A DNA stretch of 64,000 nucleotides from Acidimicrobiaceae bacterium (GTDB lineage: Bacteria; Actinomycetota; Acidimicrobiia; Acidimicrobiales; Poriferisodalaceae): NCBI GenBank assembly GCA_905182565.1, contig CAJJCB010000026.1, forward strand, positions 1 through 64,000, read 5' to 3'. Shown piece by piece: positions 42,754-51,561 of the stretch. Under the pieces are notes generated by a model. It saw only the letters and a program-made list of their open reading frames with translations, had not been told where the DNA came from and did not search any database. How positions within the stretch are numbered: the stretch's first letter is position 1; every line of letters starts with the position of its first letter. A program made the position numbers and the translations under genes.

Positions 42754-43971
42754 CTAGTGCTCACGTAGCACTTCATCTAATCTGTCAAATATTGTTCCAA
42801 TTTCGCTGTCGGTAATTATCAATGGTGGGCAAAAAGCTAGAGCCTCGCCAATGCCTCTGCAAACTACGCCTTTATCGACCATGGCATGAGATGCTTCCAA
42901 CCCGCTCCAGCCGAGCTCACAGGCCCATATGCCACCAATCCCGCGGTAACTCTTAATCATTCCGTCTCCAGCGAGGGCTTTAAGCCCGGCCTCCATTTTT
43001 TCTCCTATGCGGTGCGCTTCTTGGAGTAGCCCACGAGATTCGATAACACTAATATTTGCAAGTGCGGCAGCTGCAGCGGTTGGGTGGCCTGAGTAGGTGT
43101 ATCCATGCATTAACTTTCCGTAGTCATCATTTTCAAGTTCGTCGGCTAACTCGCGAGAAATAATGACGCCAGATAATGGTAAATATCCTGAAGTAACTCC
43201 CTTAGCGAAAGTTATAAGGTCAGGAGTAACTTTGTAAGTTTGAGCTGCAAACCACTCGCCAGTCCTTCCAAAACCGGAGATCACTTCATCAAAAATTAAG
43301 AGGGCTCCGTTATCCGTGCACAAACGACGCAATCCGTCCAAGTAACCGTCAGGTGGCGGGATTACACCTCCTGCTCCCTGAACCGGTTCGCTAATCACGG
43401 CAGCTATTTTGTCTCCGTGTTCAGCAAAGAGTCGAGCTGCGGGCTCAATATCATCATTTGGTATTTCGATTACGTGTGGAAGTAAATCTCCCCATCCGAC
43501 TCGGTTGCCTTCGATGCCTTGGACACTGGTACCACCAATATTGACCCCGTGATAACCAGAAGATCGACGAACAATAATTTGCCGGTCATTCTCACCGCGC
43601 CGTTGTTGAAAGAGACGGGCAAATTTTATTACGGTATCGATCGCTTCAGAACCCGAGCAACCTAAGAATACCCGCCCATCAGGATGCGGTGAGAGGCTCC
43701 TAATTTTTTCGGCAGCTTCAGCAGCAGGACCATTAGTAAATGGATCAAAAATGTTGTAAGTCTGAAGAAGGTCTAGCTGTTTTTTAATAGCGTTAATTAC
43801 GACTTCATTTCCGTGCCCAATTTGGCATAGCCACAGGCTAGCAAGAGCGTCTAAATACTTCTTCCCATTGACATCAACCAGAGTGCAATCTTTAGCGGAT
43901 ACGAGCTGTATGAAATCCTTTTCAGCTTTTGAAGGAAAGCTGAAAGAGTGAAGTAGTGCATCAGTGTTCAT
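42754..43971 (-). CDS. class-III PLP-dependent aminotransferase
   Basis: A 405-residue fold-type-I aminotransferase from ATG 43971, with GGGGGA upstream. Seen are LVDVNGKKYLDALASLWLCQIGHGNEVV, the cofactor GSEAIDTVIKFARLFQQRRG, SSGYHGVNIGGTSVQG, AAVISEPVQGAGGVIPPPDGYLDGLR, ALLIFDEVISGFGRTGEWFAAQTYKVTPDLITFAKGVTSGYLPLSGVII (PLP-binding Lys in FAKG, about residue 270) and MHGYTYSGHPTAAAAALA. The family moves amino groups from omega-amino acids or amines to pyruvate or another keto acid. It is the third member of a local group with the aminotransferases at 44108 and 48966. Confidence 0.92.
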   Translation of the reverse strand: MNTDALLHSFSFPSKAEKDFIQLVSAKDCTLVDVNGKKYLDALASLWLCQIGHGNEVVINAIKKQLDLLQTYNIFDPFTNGPAAEAAEKIRSLSPHPDGRVFLGCSGSEAIDTVIKFARLFQQRRGENDRQIIVRRSSGYHGVNIGGTSVQGIEGNRVGWGDLLPHVIEIPNDDIEPAARLFAEHGDKIAAVISEPVQGAGGVIPPPDGYLDGLRRLCTDNGALLIFDEVISGFGRTGEWFAAQTYKVTPDLITFAKGVTSGYLPLSGVIISRELADELENDDYGKLMHGYTYSGHPTAAAAALANISVIESRGLLQEAHRIGEKMEAGLKALAGDGMIKSYRGIGGIWACELGWSGLEASHAMVDKGVVCRGIGEALAFCPPLIITDSEIGTIFDRLDEVLREH

Positions 43972-44107
43972 GGTCAATTCCCCCAAAGGTCAGACCCGAA
44001 GTATAAATATCATTCTATTCACTGTAAGAGCCCAGAGCGTTATAGGTAAGTCTCCTCTAGCATTTCCTGTACAGCTAAATTTTTAGTCATTAAGAATGGG
44101 AGTCTTC

Positions 44108-45289
44108 ATGTCCCTCAATCACGGCCGCCCGATGGTGTCGATTCCTGGACCATCTGTTATTCCAGATCGAGTCCTCGCAGCGATGCATCAACCGATGCCG
44201 AACATATATGAAGGGCCTCTAATAGATATTTCTAATAGCTTGTTGGAGGATCTACCCAAGATCGCTCGCACCTCCCATCCTGTGTTCATCTCAGTTTCAA
44301 ATGGCCATGGAGCCTGGGAGATGGCCATAAGCAACACTCTTTCACGTGGAGATCGTGTCTTGATCTTGGAATCAGGAAGATTTGCTATTAACTGGGGAGC
44401 AATGGCGTCTGTGAGTGGCGTGATTTGCGAACACTTACCCGGGAATGATTTAGATCCGGTAGACCCAGCGGCGTTGGAAGAAAGATTGAAGGAAGATAAG
44501 AAGCATGAGATAGCAGCGATTCTGGTAGTGCAAGTAGATACCGCTAGCTCTGTAAGAAACGATATTCCGGCACTTAGAAAAGCTATTGATTCTGCCGGGC
44601 ACCCAGCTCTGTTAATGGTTGATTGTATTGCCTCTCTGGCCTGCGAAAAGTTTGAAATGGATGAATGGGGAGTGGACATAACGGTTGCGGCCACTCAGAA
44701 AGGTTTAATGGTGCCGCCTGGATTAGGGTTTGTGTTTGCGAGTGCAAAAGCTCTGACCGCTCATGCAAATGCAAATTTGAGAACGGGTTATTTTGATTGG
44801 ACTTCTCGAATTAACCCTGTCGAGCATTACAAAATATATTGTGGAACGCCTCCGATCCAACATATTTGGGCTTTGAGAGAAGCATTAGACATGATCTTCG
44901 AAGAGGGTTTAAATAATGCGTGGGTTCGGCATGAAGTACTTGCAGAATCTGTCCGTCTGGCAGTAAATGCTTGGGCTGTGCCGGAAGGTATGGAGTTAAA
45001 CATTAAGCAGCAGAGCGCTCGGTCTAATGCCGTAACGACTGTTCTTACAGGCACCGTGAACCCTAAAGAATTACGTCGTTTAAGTGAAGAGAAAGCAGGA
45101 GTAACCTTAGGTCTGGGTCTAGGAGAATTTGCAGATCGTTCGATTCGAATCGGACACATGGGCCACTTGAATCCGCACATGGTACTCGGCACCATTGGCA
45201 CCATAGAAGCATGCCTTGAATCAATGGGTGCGCCAATCGGTTCATCTGGAGTGGCTGCTGCAGCGCAATTAATTGGTTCGCGACTCTAA
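44108..45289 (+). CDS. class-V PLP aminotransferase (alanine/serine-glyoxylate type)
   Basis: A 393-residue protein starting at ATG 44108 behind GGGAG; ATG 44096 is possible. Visible are PMVSIPGPSVIPDRVLAAMHQPMPNIYEGP, VSNGHGAWEMAISNTLSRGDRVLILESGRFA, LLMVDCIASLACEKFEMDEWGVDITVAATQKGLMVPPGLGFVFAS (Schiff-base Lys in ATQKGL, about residue 197) and RIGHMGHLNPHMVLGTIGTIE. These match serine/alanine-glyoxylate aminotransferases. Likely reaction: amino transfer to glyoxylate. It is divergent from the class-III aminotransferase gene at 42754, so shared control is possible. Confidence 0.9.
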   Translation: MSLNHGRPMVSIPGPSVIPDRVLAAMHQPMPNIYEGPLIDISNSLLEDLPKIARTSHPVFISVSNGHGAWEMAISNTLSRGDRVLILESGRFAINWGAMASVSGVICEHLPGNDLDPVDPAALEERLKEDKKHEIAAILVVQVDTASSVRNDIPALRKAIDSAGHPALLMVDCIASLACEKFEMDEWGVDITVAATQKGLMVPPGLGFVFASAKALTAHANANLRTGYFDWTSRINPVEHYKIYCGTPPIQHIWALREALDMIFEEGLNNAWVRHEVLAESVRLAVNAWAVPEGMELNIKQQSARSNAVTTVLTGTVNPKELRRLSEEKAGVTLGLGLGEFADRSIRIGHMGHLNPHMVLGTIGTIEACLESMGAPIGSSGVAAAAQLIGSRL

Positions 45290-45497
45290 CTAGCAGATTA
45301 ATTTAAATAGGCAAATCTCTCGTAGCAGTGCGTGTTTAATCACTATTGGTAGGCGCTGCAATGATTCGGTGAGTAGTCCGTATTTGCTGTATTTTCTCGT
45401 TGGTAACTGACTTTATTCGAAGCTGAATTTGTCAGACCTCTGGGGAAAGCAGAAGCCCAATTGGCGTTGCTAGCTTCCTCAATTAGTTGTCTGAAGG

Positions 45498-46844
45498 TTA
45501 GGACGCCGTGGATTTGGCTTTACTGGCCTGCAGGGGTTCAACTAGGAAGATAAAAGGTCTGTGCGTATTAGTCGGAACTTCGAAAGAACTGCTTGAGAAG
45601 GAGGGTGAAGACATAAGGTCCGTTGGTGGTTTGGCTGTTAGAAAAACTAATAAACCCAAAAAGGCGAAGACCGCCATGACCAAGAATGCCGTTTGGTAAT
45701 CCCAAGCATCACGCATTATGCCAACAAGAAAGGGCCCACTTCCGACTCCGAAAACCATTAGAAGAGATCCCAAACCGTAGATTCTTGGATAGTCGCGTAT
45801 TCCAAAAACATCAGCCAAGAGTAACGGATGAAGCATCAGCAGATTGCCCATAGCGCTGCCGAGGACTACAACGCCGGTCAGTGAAACGATTGATGAATTT
45901 GCATCTATAGCAATAAGTGAGATTCCAATAACTTGAACGCCAACTAGACACCCCGTTATCCGACTCAGAGAGATTCGCATTGCAGCAATGCCACCAAGAA
46001 TTCGAGCGGCAACGCTAGTACCGCTAAGAACCATTAGCGTTAATTGCGCAGTTTCTATGTCGAATCGATCTTTCGTAAGCTTAAAGATGTGTTGAATGGC
46101 TCCTACTTGTGCCGACATTATAAGAATGAAAGAAAGCGAGATCAGAACAAAATACCGAGACCGTATGGCTGTCGCAAAATCTACGCCGGGCAATCCGTGG
46201 CTTCCAGATGTTGTGTTGTTCGCCGGCACGTCTCCATCGGGATGAAGTCCCAATGCCTCCGGAGATGGTTTTATTAATAGCCAAATCGCAGGGAGCAAAC
46301 TAATCAGAAAATAGAAACCCAGACGAGGTGCCCAGGTTATGAGACCATCTGCATTAATGGCACTCGCGATCAGAGGGCTTATAAGTATACCGCCAAGAGA
46401 AAGCCCACTGGACGCTATAGAAAGGGCTACAGAACGCTGCCGGTGGAACCATCGGGTGACAATGCTTGAGCTTGGTACCAGACTCGTTAGAGCAAAACCT
46501 GTCCCGAATATTGCCATAACCGGAAACATCTGCCACTCAGTACTAATTCGGGCTATTAACGCAAGCCCTCCCGCACCGATAAAAGCGCCCACGGTCATTA
46601 CGGACCTGGCGTCATATTTACTGATTAGTCCACCAGCAAAATATCCGGCTATTCCAGACGAAACAAAGAAAGTTCCTGTTCCTGCCCCTGCCATTCCAAC
46701 GCTGAATCCTTGCTCTCGAACAAGGGCATCAAGAAAAATTCCTTGAGCATAAAAAGCAAATCCAGAACTTACAGTCAGGACAACAAAAAGACCTGCCAGA
46801 ACAATCCAGCCACGAAACATTCGCACTGGCTTTGGGCTGGGCAT
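45498..46844 (-). CDS. MFS transporter
   Basis: A 448-residue permease of about 12 segments. It opens FRGWIVLAGLFVVLTVSSGFAFYAQGIFLDALVREQGFSVGMAGAGTGTFF, with the loop GGLISKYDARSVMTVGA after segment 2 and TRWFHRQRSVALSIASSGLSLGGIL. The opening is typical of the monocarboxylate-porter-like branch, as in the MFS gene at 23020, to which it is related. The last ~35 residues are a hydrophilic tail. Uptake of a carboxylate is the likely but unproved role. About 200 bases downstream (45290-45497) hold no gene I can see. Confidence 0.85.
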   Translation of the reverse strand: MPSPKPVRMFRGWIVLAGLFVVLTVSSGFAFYAQGIFLDALVREQGFSVGMAGAGTGTFFVSSGIAGYFAGGLISKYDARSVMTVGAFIGAGGLALIARISTEWQMFPVMAIFGTGFALTSLVPSSSIVTRWFHRQRSVALSIASSGLSLGGILISPLIASAINADGLITWAPRLGFYFLISLLPAIWLLIKPSPEALGLHPDGDVPANNTTSGSHGLPGVDFATAIRSRYFVLISLSFILIMSAQVGAIQHIFKLTKDRFDIETAQLTLMVLSGTSVAARILGGIAAMRISLSRITGCLVGVQVIGISLIAIDANSSIVSLTGVVVLGSAMGNLLMLHPLLLADVFGIRDYPRIYGLGSLLMVFGVGSGPFLVGIMRDAWDYQTAFLVMAVFAFLGLLVFLTAKPPTDLMSSPSFSSSSFEVPTNTHRPFIFLVEPLQASKAKSTAS

Positions 46845-46990
46845 ATCAGTTAGGGTACCGGTTGATTTTTGGAACGTTCTTAATACTATTAGCCTAGATC
46901 GTTATAAATACTAAGAGAAGCTTCGAAGATTTCAGTGAGCAATCTCTTTCTTCGAGCGAGAATAAGCAAACGAGATCTAAGGTTTGACTT

Positions 46991-47983
46991 ATGGACACGA
47001 TGCGCGCTGGGAGAATGGTTGAAATAGGAAGAATGGAGTGCGAAGAAATTGAGATCCCGTCGATCAGAGACGGACAGGTATTGATTCGAAGTGAGATGGC
47101 TTCAATCTGTGGTAGCGACTTGCACGTAGTCATGATGGGTGCAGGAGTTACTCATTCATTTCCTTGCCCGCACGGTTATCCCGGGCATGAGGGAATAGGC
47201 GAAATAGTTGAAAGCAAAGTTCCAGGGCTCCTCGAAGGGGAACAAGTTCTTACTTTCCCTAATCCGCCTGTAGGTGAATGTTTTAATGAGTATCAACGAG
47301 TAGAAGCTCAATACTGTGTTCCGTTACCTGACACTGATTTACCTAGATCTCATTTGCTAATGGCGCAACAGCTTGGAACTGTCATTTACGCGATGCGAAA
47401 GTGTCAACGAGATGTAGCTGGCGAAACCGTGGTTGTTATGGGTCAAGGTTCAGCTGGCTTGTTTTGGACGCACCTATTGAAACGGGCAGGCGCGAAAAAC
47501 GTAATTGTTTCCGATATTTCTCCGGCGCGTTTAGAAGTTGCTGCCAGCTATGGCGCCGACATATGTATTGATATACGAAACGGTAATTTACACGAAGCGG
47601 TTAAAGACTCTACAAAAGGAAAAGGTGCTGACTATGTTGTCGAAGCTGTTGGTCGAGCCGAAACTTTTCGAGAGTCTGTTGACTTGGTTAGGGCTGATGG
47701 TGAGATAATGTGGTTCGGTTTACCAAGCGTGGACCATGATATCGATATGCGGTTTCACAAATTTTTTCGTAAACGGCTGCGGGCTTCAAGTATTTACGGC
47801 GCCCAAGACGAACCTGAAGCAATTTCATTTCGTATGGCGTTGGATCTAATTTCTAAGGGACATATTGATGTTGAGAGTTTATTAAGCCATGTTTTTAATA
47901 TCGAAGAGCTAGGAGCAGCATTTGTTCTAGCGCATGATCCTCATGAAGATGAAGCTCTAAAAGTTTCTATAAAATTTGATTGA
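46991..47983 (+). CDS. zinc-dependent medium-chain alcohol dehydrogenase family protein
   Basis: A 330-residue MDR protein. Catalytic-zinc ligands are likely Cys and His in MASICGSDLHVV (about 35-46) and GYPGHEGIGEIVE (~62-74, with GHE). The NAD-binding VVVMGQGSAGLFWTHLLKRAGAKNVIVSD follows at ~145-173, with GADYVVEAVGRAETF later. The four-Cys structural zinc lobe of classical ADHs is absent, as in sorbitol-dehydrogenase-like or threonine-dehydrogenase-like variants. The epimerase gene follows 60 bases later. Substrate is probably a polyol or similar; not assignable. Confidence 0.88.
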   Translation: MDTMRAGRMVEIGRMECEEIEIPSIRDGQVLIRSEMASICGSDLHVVMMGAGVTHSFPCPHGYPGHEGIGEIVESKVPGLLEGEQVLTFPNPPVGECFNEYQRVEAQYCVPLPDTDLPRSHLLMAQQLGTVIYAMRKCQRDVAGETVVVMGQGSAGLFWTHLLKRAGAKNVIVSDISPARLEVAASYGADICIDIRNGNLHEAVKDSTKGKGADYVVEAVGRAETFRESVDLVRADGEIMWFGLPSVDHDIDMRFHKFFRKRLRASSIYGAQDEPEAISFRMALDLISKGHIDVESLLSHVFNIEELGAAFVLAHDPHEDEALKVSIKFD

Positions 47984-48043
47984 GTCCGAACAGGTTGCGC
48001 CTAAGTCGATAGACGGTATGTAACTCATAGCTAAGGAAACAAA

Positions 48044-48976
48044 GTGCGGGTAATTATTACTGGTGGTGGTGGCTTTCTAGGCCGTCGCCTCGTTGAGGTA
48101 TATAAGAGAAAAGACAACGCAGAGATAATTGTAATTGACCTTCAAGAGATGGATCTAGATGGATGTCAATCTATTAAATGTGACTTAGCCACAGACAGTT
48201 TCGATGTCGGTCTTCTTAGGGAAGGACCTTGTCTTATTTACCATCTTGCTTCAGTTGTGAGCGCTGCAGCTGAGGAAGATTGGGAGAATGCAGTCGAGCA
48301 AAATGTGCTGGGATTAATGAATCTTTTAAAATCTTGTCGTGAGAGTGGTTTTACTCATCGACTAGTATTTTGTAGCAGCGTCGCTGTTTTTGGAGGAGAG
48401 CTAGCGAGGTCGGAAGTTGGTGACCTAACAAAACATGCTCCAAGTTCTACTTATGGTATGACCAAAGCAGTGGCGGAGTTACTAATTAATGATGCAACGA
48501 GGAAGGGACATATTGATGGTCGAACTGCGCGTTTGCCGACAGTTATCATCCGCCCTGGAGTCGCTAATGCAGCTGCTTCAAGTTTTGCATCGGGGATGTT
48601 TCGCGAACCATTAGCAGGAAAAAAAAGTGTCATTCCTGTGGAAATGTCAACTGAGCTGGTGGTTATTTCGCCAGAAACTGCCGTAGCAGGTTTGTGTCAC
48701 CTAGCTGAACTTTCAGGCGAGTCATTAGGTGCAGACAGAGCGGTAAATTTGCCTGGGTTAAAAGTTACCGTTCGAGAGATGTTGTCGACGTTGGAGATTT
48801 TGTGTGGAACAGGGGTCTCAGCATTAGTGACCCAACTAGCTGATGCTCGAATAGAAATGGTAGTCGCTAGTTGGCCATCCCTCTGGAATGACTTGAGATC
48901 ACGAGCTTTAGGTTTTGACAGCGACGAGAGTCTCACAACTATTATCGAAACTTATCTTGCAGGCCTTAGCCACTAA
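48044..48976 (+). CDS. NAD-dependent epimerase/dehydratase (extended SDR)
   Basis: A 310-residue extended SDR starting with GTG behind AAGGAA. Glycine motif VIITGGGGFLGRRLVEVY (TGGxGFLG, residues ~5-13), LIYHLASVVSAAAEEDWENAVEQNVLGLMNLLKSCRESG, the serine strand LVFCSSVAVFGGE, and catalytic YGMTKAVAELL (Tyr about residue 138, Lys 142) are present. The N-terminal and IRPGVANAAASSFASGMFREPLAG blocks resemble DenD-type D-erythronate dehydrogenases. It may act with the ADH gene upstream on a sugar acid; not proved. Its end overlaps the convergent aminotransferase gene by 11 bases. Confidence 0.86.
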   Translation: MRVIITGGGGFLGRRLVEVYKRKDNAEIIVIDLQEMDLDGCQSIKCDLATDSFDVGLLREGPCLIYHLASVVSAAAEEDWENAVEQNVLGLMNLLKSCRESGFTHRLVFCSSVAVFGGELARSEVGDLTKHAPSSTYGMTKAVAELLINDATRKGHIDGRTARLPTVIIRPGVANAAASSFASGMFREPLAGKKSVIPVEMSTELVVISPETAVAGLCHLAELSGESLGADRAVNLPGLKVTVREMLSTLEILCGTGVSALVTQLADARIEMVVASWPSLWNDLRSRALGFDSDESLTTIIETYLAGLSH

Positions 48977-50258
48977 TCGACTGAATTGCTTCTGCAATTA
49001 CAGCGCAGCCTTCATTCACTTCTTCCTCGCTGACATTGAGCATTGGAGTTAAACGAATTACGTTTCCATACAAGCCACCTTTGCCAACTAACAGCCCACG
49101 AGACTTGCAACCCTCGATAAAAGCGTTGGCCGCATTAGGATTCGGTTCTATGCCACCAGGATGCACACATTCAATCCCTAGCATGAGGCCTTTGCCTCTT
49201 AACTCAGCAATCCATTCAGTCTCATCAATAATTTTTTGGAGCCGTTGAGTCATTTGAAGGCCCCTGGCAGCAGCATTGCTTTGAAGGTCATGGTCTAAAA
49301 CGTATTTAAGTGTGGCGCGGCCAGCAGCTACAGAGAGAGGGTTTCCTCCAAAAGTTGTAAAAGAAGTGCGTTCGATAGTGTTCATGACGTCAGCACGTGC
49401 GACGCATCCTGCGAGAGTTATTCCGTTCCCGACGCCTTTAGCGAAAGTTAAAATATCTGGAACAATCCCGTGAGCTTGGTAACCCCAGAAATGATCACCA
49501 GTGCGCCCCCATCCTGTTTGGACTTCATCACTTATGAACAGAATCCCGTTGGCATCGAGAACCTTGTGCATCGCGCCGAAAAATCCATCAGGAGGCGTGG
49601 CAAACCCCCCTACACCTTGAATAGGTTCCGCTATGAGTGCCGCGAATCCTGAAGCATCAGTCATGTCAATGAGTTGTATTAGATCCGACACGCATGCCTG
49701 TGTGTAGCCCTCGTCATCTAGGTTCCCAAACGGGCTCCTTAGTTTGTATGGGCCTTGAACGAAATGAACATCGAGCCCGCTAAAACTGCTGGTTAGCCAA
49801 CTTTTGTGTGATGTCACCGCCTGCGAAGTAAGAGAGCGACCGTGGTAGCTATTGCGCATGGCTAGAAGTTGATTAGTTTTTCGATAGTTGGTGGCAAGAA
49901 GAATAGCTGTGTCGTTTGCTTCCGTCCCTGAAGTAGTGAAGAGAACTCTTGCATCAGGAATTCCTGACACGGAAGCAATTTCTTCGGCGAAAGCGATCAT
50001 CTCCTCGTTTAAGTAGAGCGTTGAGGTGTGCATAACCTTGGCAGCTTGCTTTTGAACTGCAGCAACTACCTCATCTGTGCTGTGCCCAATCATTGTGGTA
50101 AGAATCCCGCCGAAGAAATCGAGGTATCGGTTGTCTTCTAAATCCCAGACGTAGCTACCTTTCCCCCGCTCAATTGAAATTGGGCTCTCATACAATGGAC
50201 GCACGAAAGACGGCATAACAGCGTAGTAACGTTCGAGAAGCTCTTCTGTTGTAGTCAT
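48966..50258 (-). CDS. class-III PLP-dependent aminotransferase (AGXT2-like)
   Basis: A 430-residue aminotransferase. Visible: GKGSYVWDLEDNRYLDFFGGILTTMIGHS, VLFTTSGTEANDTAILLATNYRKTNQLLAMRNSYHGRS (cofactor contacts), AALIAEPIQGVGGFATPPDGFF, GILFISDEVQTGWGRTGDHFWGYQAHGIVPDILTFAKGVGNGITLAG (PLP Lys in FAKG, about 275) and TTFGGNPLSVAAGRATL. It resembles alanine-glyoxylate aminotransferase 2 and related beta-alanine or aminobutyrate enzymes. It is related to the enzyme at 42754. Substrates are likely an omega-amino acid and pyruvate or glyoxylate. Confidence 0.92.
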   Translation of the reverse strand: MTTTEELLERYYAVMPSFVRPLYESPISIERGKGSYVWDLEDNRYLDFFGGILTTMIGHSTDEVVAAVQKQAAKVMHTSTLYLNEEMIAFAEEIASVSGIPDARVLFTTSGTEANDTAILLATNYRKTNQLLAMRNSYHGRSLTSQAVTSHKSWLTSSFSGLDVHFVQGPYKLRSPFGNLDDEGYTQACVSDLIQLIDMTDASGFAALIAEPIQGVGGFATPPDGFFGAMHKVLDANGILFISDEVQTGWGRTGDHFWGYQAHGIVPDILTFAKGVGNGITLAGCVARADVMNTIERTSFTTFGGNPLSVAAGRATLKYVLDHDLQSNAAARGLQMTQRLQKIIDETEWIAELRGKGLMLGIECVHPGGIEPNPNAANAFIEGCKSRGLLVGKGGLYGNVIRLTPMLNVSEEEVNEGCAVIAEAIQSISG

Positions 50259-50310
50259 AATTAATGTGGTTGTACTTTCATCTCAGCGTTTGATATTCCA
50301 GCGTAATGTG

Positions 50311-51144
50311 TTAGATGTCAACGGTTGGCAGGTCGATTGTTGCGATTGTGCATCCGACAGCGAAAATCGGTATCGGTTTATAAAAATGGATAGTGCCAGG
50401 CAAACCACTCGTGGCGGCGGAAATTGTCATGAAAGTTCGAATCTCAAAAGCCCCTTGTCCAGCATCTAAATACGAATTTTTGTCGGTGTACGCAAGCATT
50501 GCGTCTTTGTCGCATCGGCTCCACTGGTCAAGGAAATTACGGTCCCACTCCTCATTAATTTTACCGCTATCAGGAGTCGCTGGCCAGTGGCTTATTCCAC
50601 CCGTACCAATAAGTGCCACACGTTCTGGTAATTTTTCTATCGCCGCTCCGAGAGCTTCCCCAAAAGCCCACACTCTATGCAGCGGAGCTAGAGGCGGCCC
50701 TTGGCAGTTAATATTTACGGGAATAACAGGGAGATCAAAATTAGGTGTTAGGAAATGAAGCGGCACCATAATCCCGTGATCAAATTTCCATTCTTCAGCG
50801 TAACTAATATCTGCGCCTTGCATAACCTCGTTAATCAATAATTCTGAAACAGAACGTGCACCGGGAATACGAGTGTGGGAAATCCCAAGCCATTCAGGAT
50901 CCTCAATTGGCCCTTCATAGCTCTCCGCCATTCCGATGGCGAAAGAGGGCATATTATTCATAAAAAAATTAGCGAAATGTTCAGCAGCGACAACGATGAG
51001 TACATCAGGTCGAGACGCTTCGAGTCTTTCTCTCATGCTGTCGAACGCCCCGTAAAGACGGTCTTTGGCAACCTCATCGGCTAGATGTGCTCTGCCTACT
51101 ATCCCCGGAGCATGGCTGCACACTCCCGCAAATACTAATGTCAC
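50311..51144 (-). CDS. class-III extradiol dioxygenase, catalytic (LigB-type) subunit
   Basis: A 277-residue LigB-superfamily protein. Metal-binding candidates are the early His in VCSHAPGIVG (about residue 10), the His in VAAEHFANFFMN (~57) and a later acidic residue; WKFDHGIMVPLHFL and the LIGTGGISHWPATP block (~197-210) are the usual active-site histidine segments. It uses Fe(II) and O2 to split a catechol ring next to a hydroxyl. The small LigA-like subunit gene overlaps its start by four bases upstream. Protocatechuate 4,5-cleavage is the family prototype; with hpaE, hpaF and hpaH in the window, cleavage of homoprotocatechuate is an alternative. Confidence 0.85.
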   Translation of the reverse strand: MTLVFAGVCSHAPGIVGRAHLADEVAKDRLYGAFDSMRERLEASRPDVLIVVAAEHFANFFMNNMPSFAIGMAESYEGPIEDPEWLGISHTRIPGARSVSELLINEVMQGADISYAEEWKFDHGIMVPLHFLTPNFDLPVIPVNINCQGPPLAPLHRVWAFGEALGAAIEKLPERVALIGTGGISHWPATPDSGKINEEWDRNFLDQWSRCDKDAMLAYTDKNSYLDAGQGAFEIRTFMTISAATSGLPGTIHFYKPIPIFAVGCTIATIDLPTVDI

Positions 51145-51509
51145 GTCTCTTGCCTTCCTAGATGCTGTTCTGATTGAGTAAGGCGTTGCCCATGTGCAGT
51201 TACTCCCTCGTACCCGGTTACCGCATATACGCCTTCGCGCACTGGGCCGTGTATCTGAACGCCATCACGCATTCTCTGTAAATAGTCTTGCCACTCAATT
51301 TTGTGAAATGCTGCGAAGTGCATCAGTATTTGTCCATTAACTCCAAAATGGAAAAGAAGCCCAATGTCCGGTTTCATCAATGCCTGTATTTCTTCTGGTG
51401 TGAGATCGAATGGAGATAAAGCAGAGCGCTGATCTTCGCGATAACTTGATTGAGCAGCGGTATCCCGATTTAATTCGAAAAGAAACTTTTGTACTTGGTA
51501 GAGGCTCAC
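51141..51509 (-). CDS. LigA-type small subunit of extradiol dioxygenase
   Basis: A 122-residue all-helical protein like the alpha subunit of protocatechuate 4,5-dioxygenase: YQVQKFLFELNRDTAAQSSYREDQRSALSPFDLTPEEIQALMKPDIGLLFHFGVNGQIL (about 4-61) followed by LMHFAAFHK. The subunit lids the active site of LigB. It is translated just before the LigB-type gene with a four-base overlap, confirming a two-subunit enzyme. The pair is divergent from the 2-hydroxy-acid oxidase gene at 51562 across about 50 bases. Confidence 0.85.
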   Translation of the reverse strand: MSLYQVQKFLFELNRDTAAQSSYREDQRSALSPFDLTPEEIQALMKPDIGLLFHFGVNGQILMHFAAFHKIEWQDYLQRMRDGVQIHGPVREGVYAVTGYEGVTAHGQRLTQSEQHLGRQET

Positions 51510-51561
51510 TCCACCAGATTCTAGAGTCGTAAATGAGATACACGAACCGAAAGGTGATCTA

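Noticed and set aside
45290-45497. Possible small gene or RNA after the class-V aminotransferase
   Set aside because: No start with ribosome site, no clear hairpin, no family resemblance.
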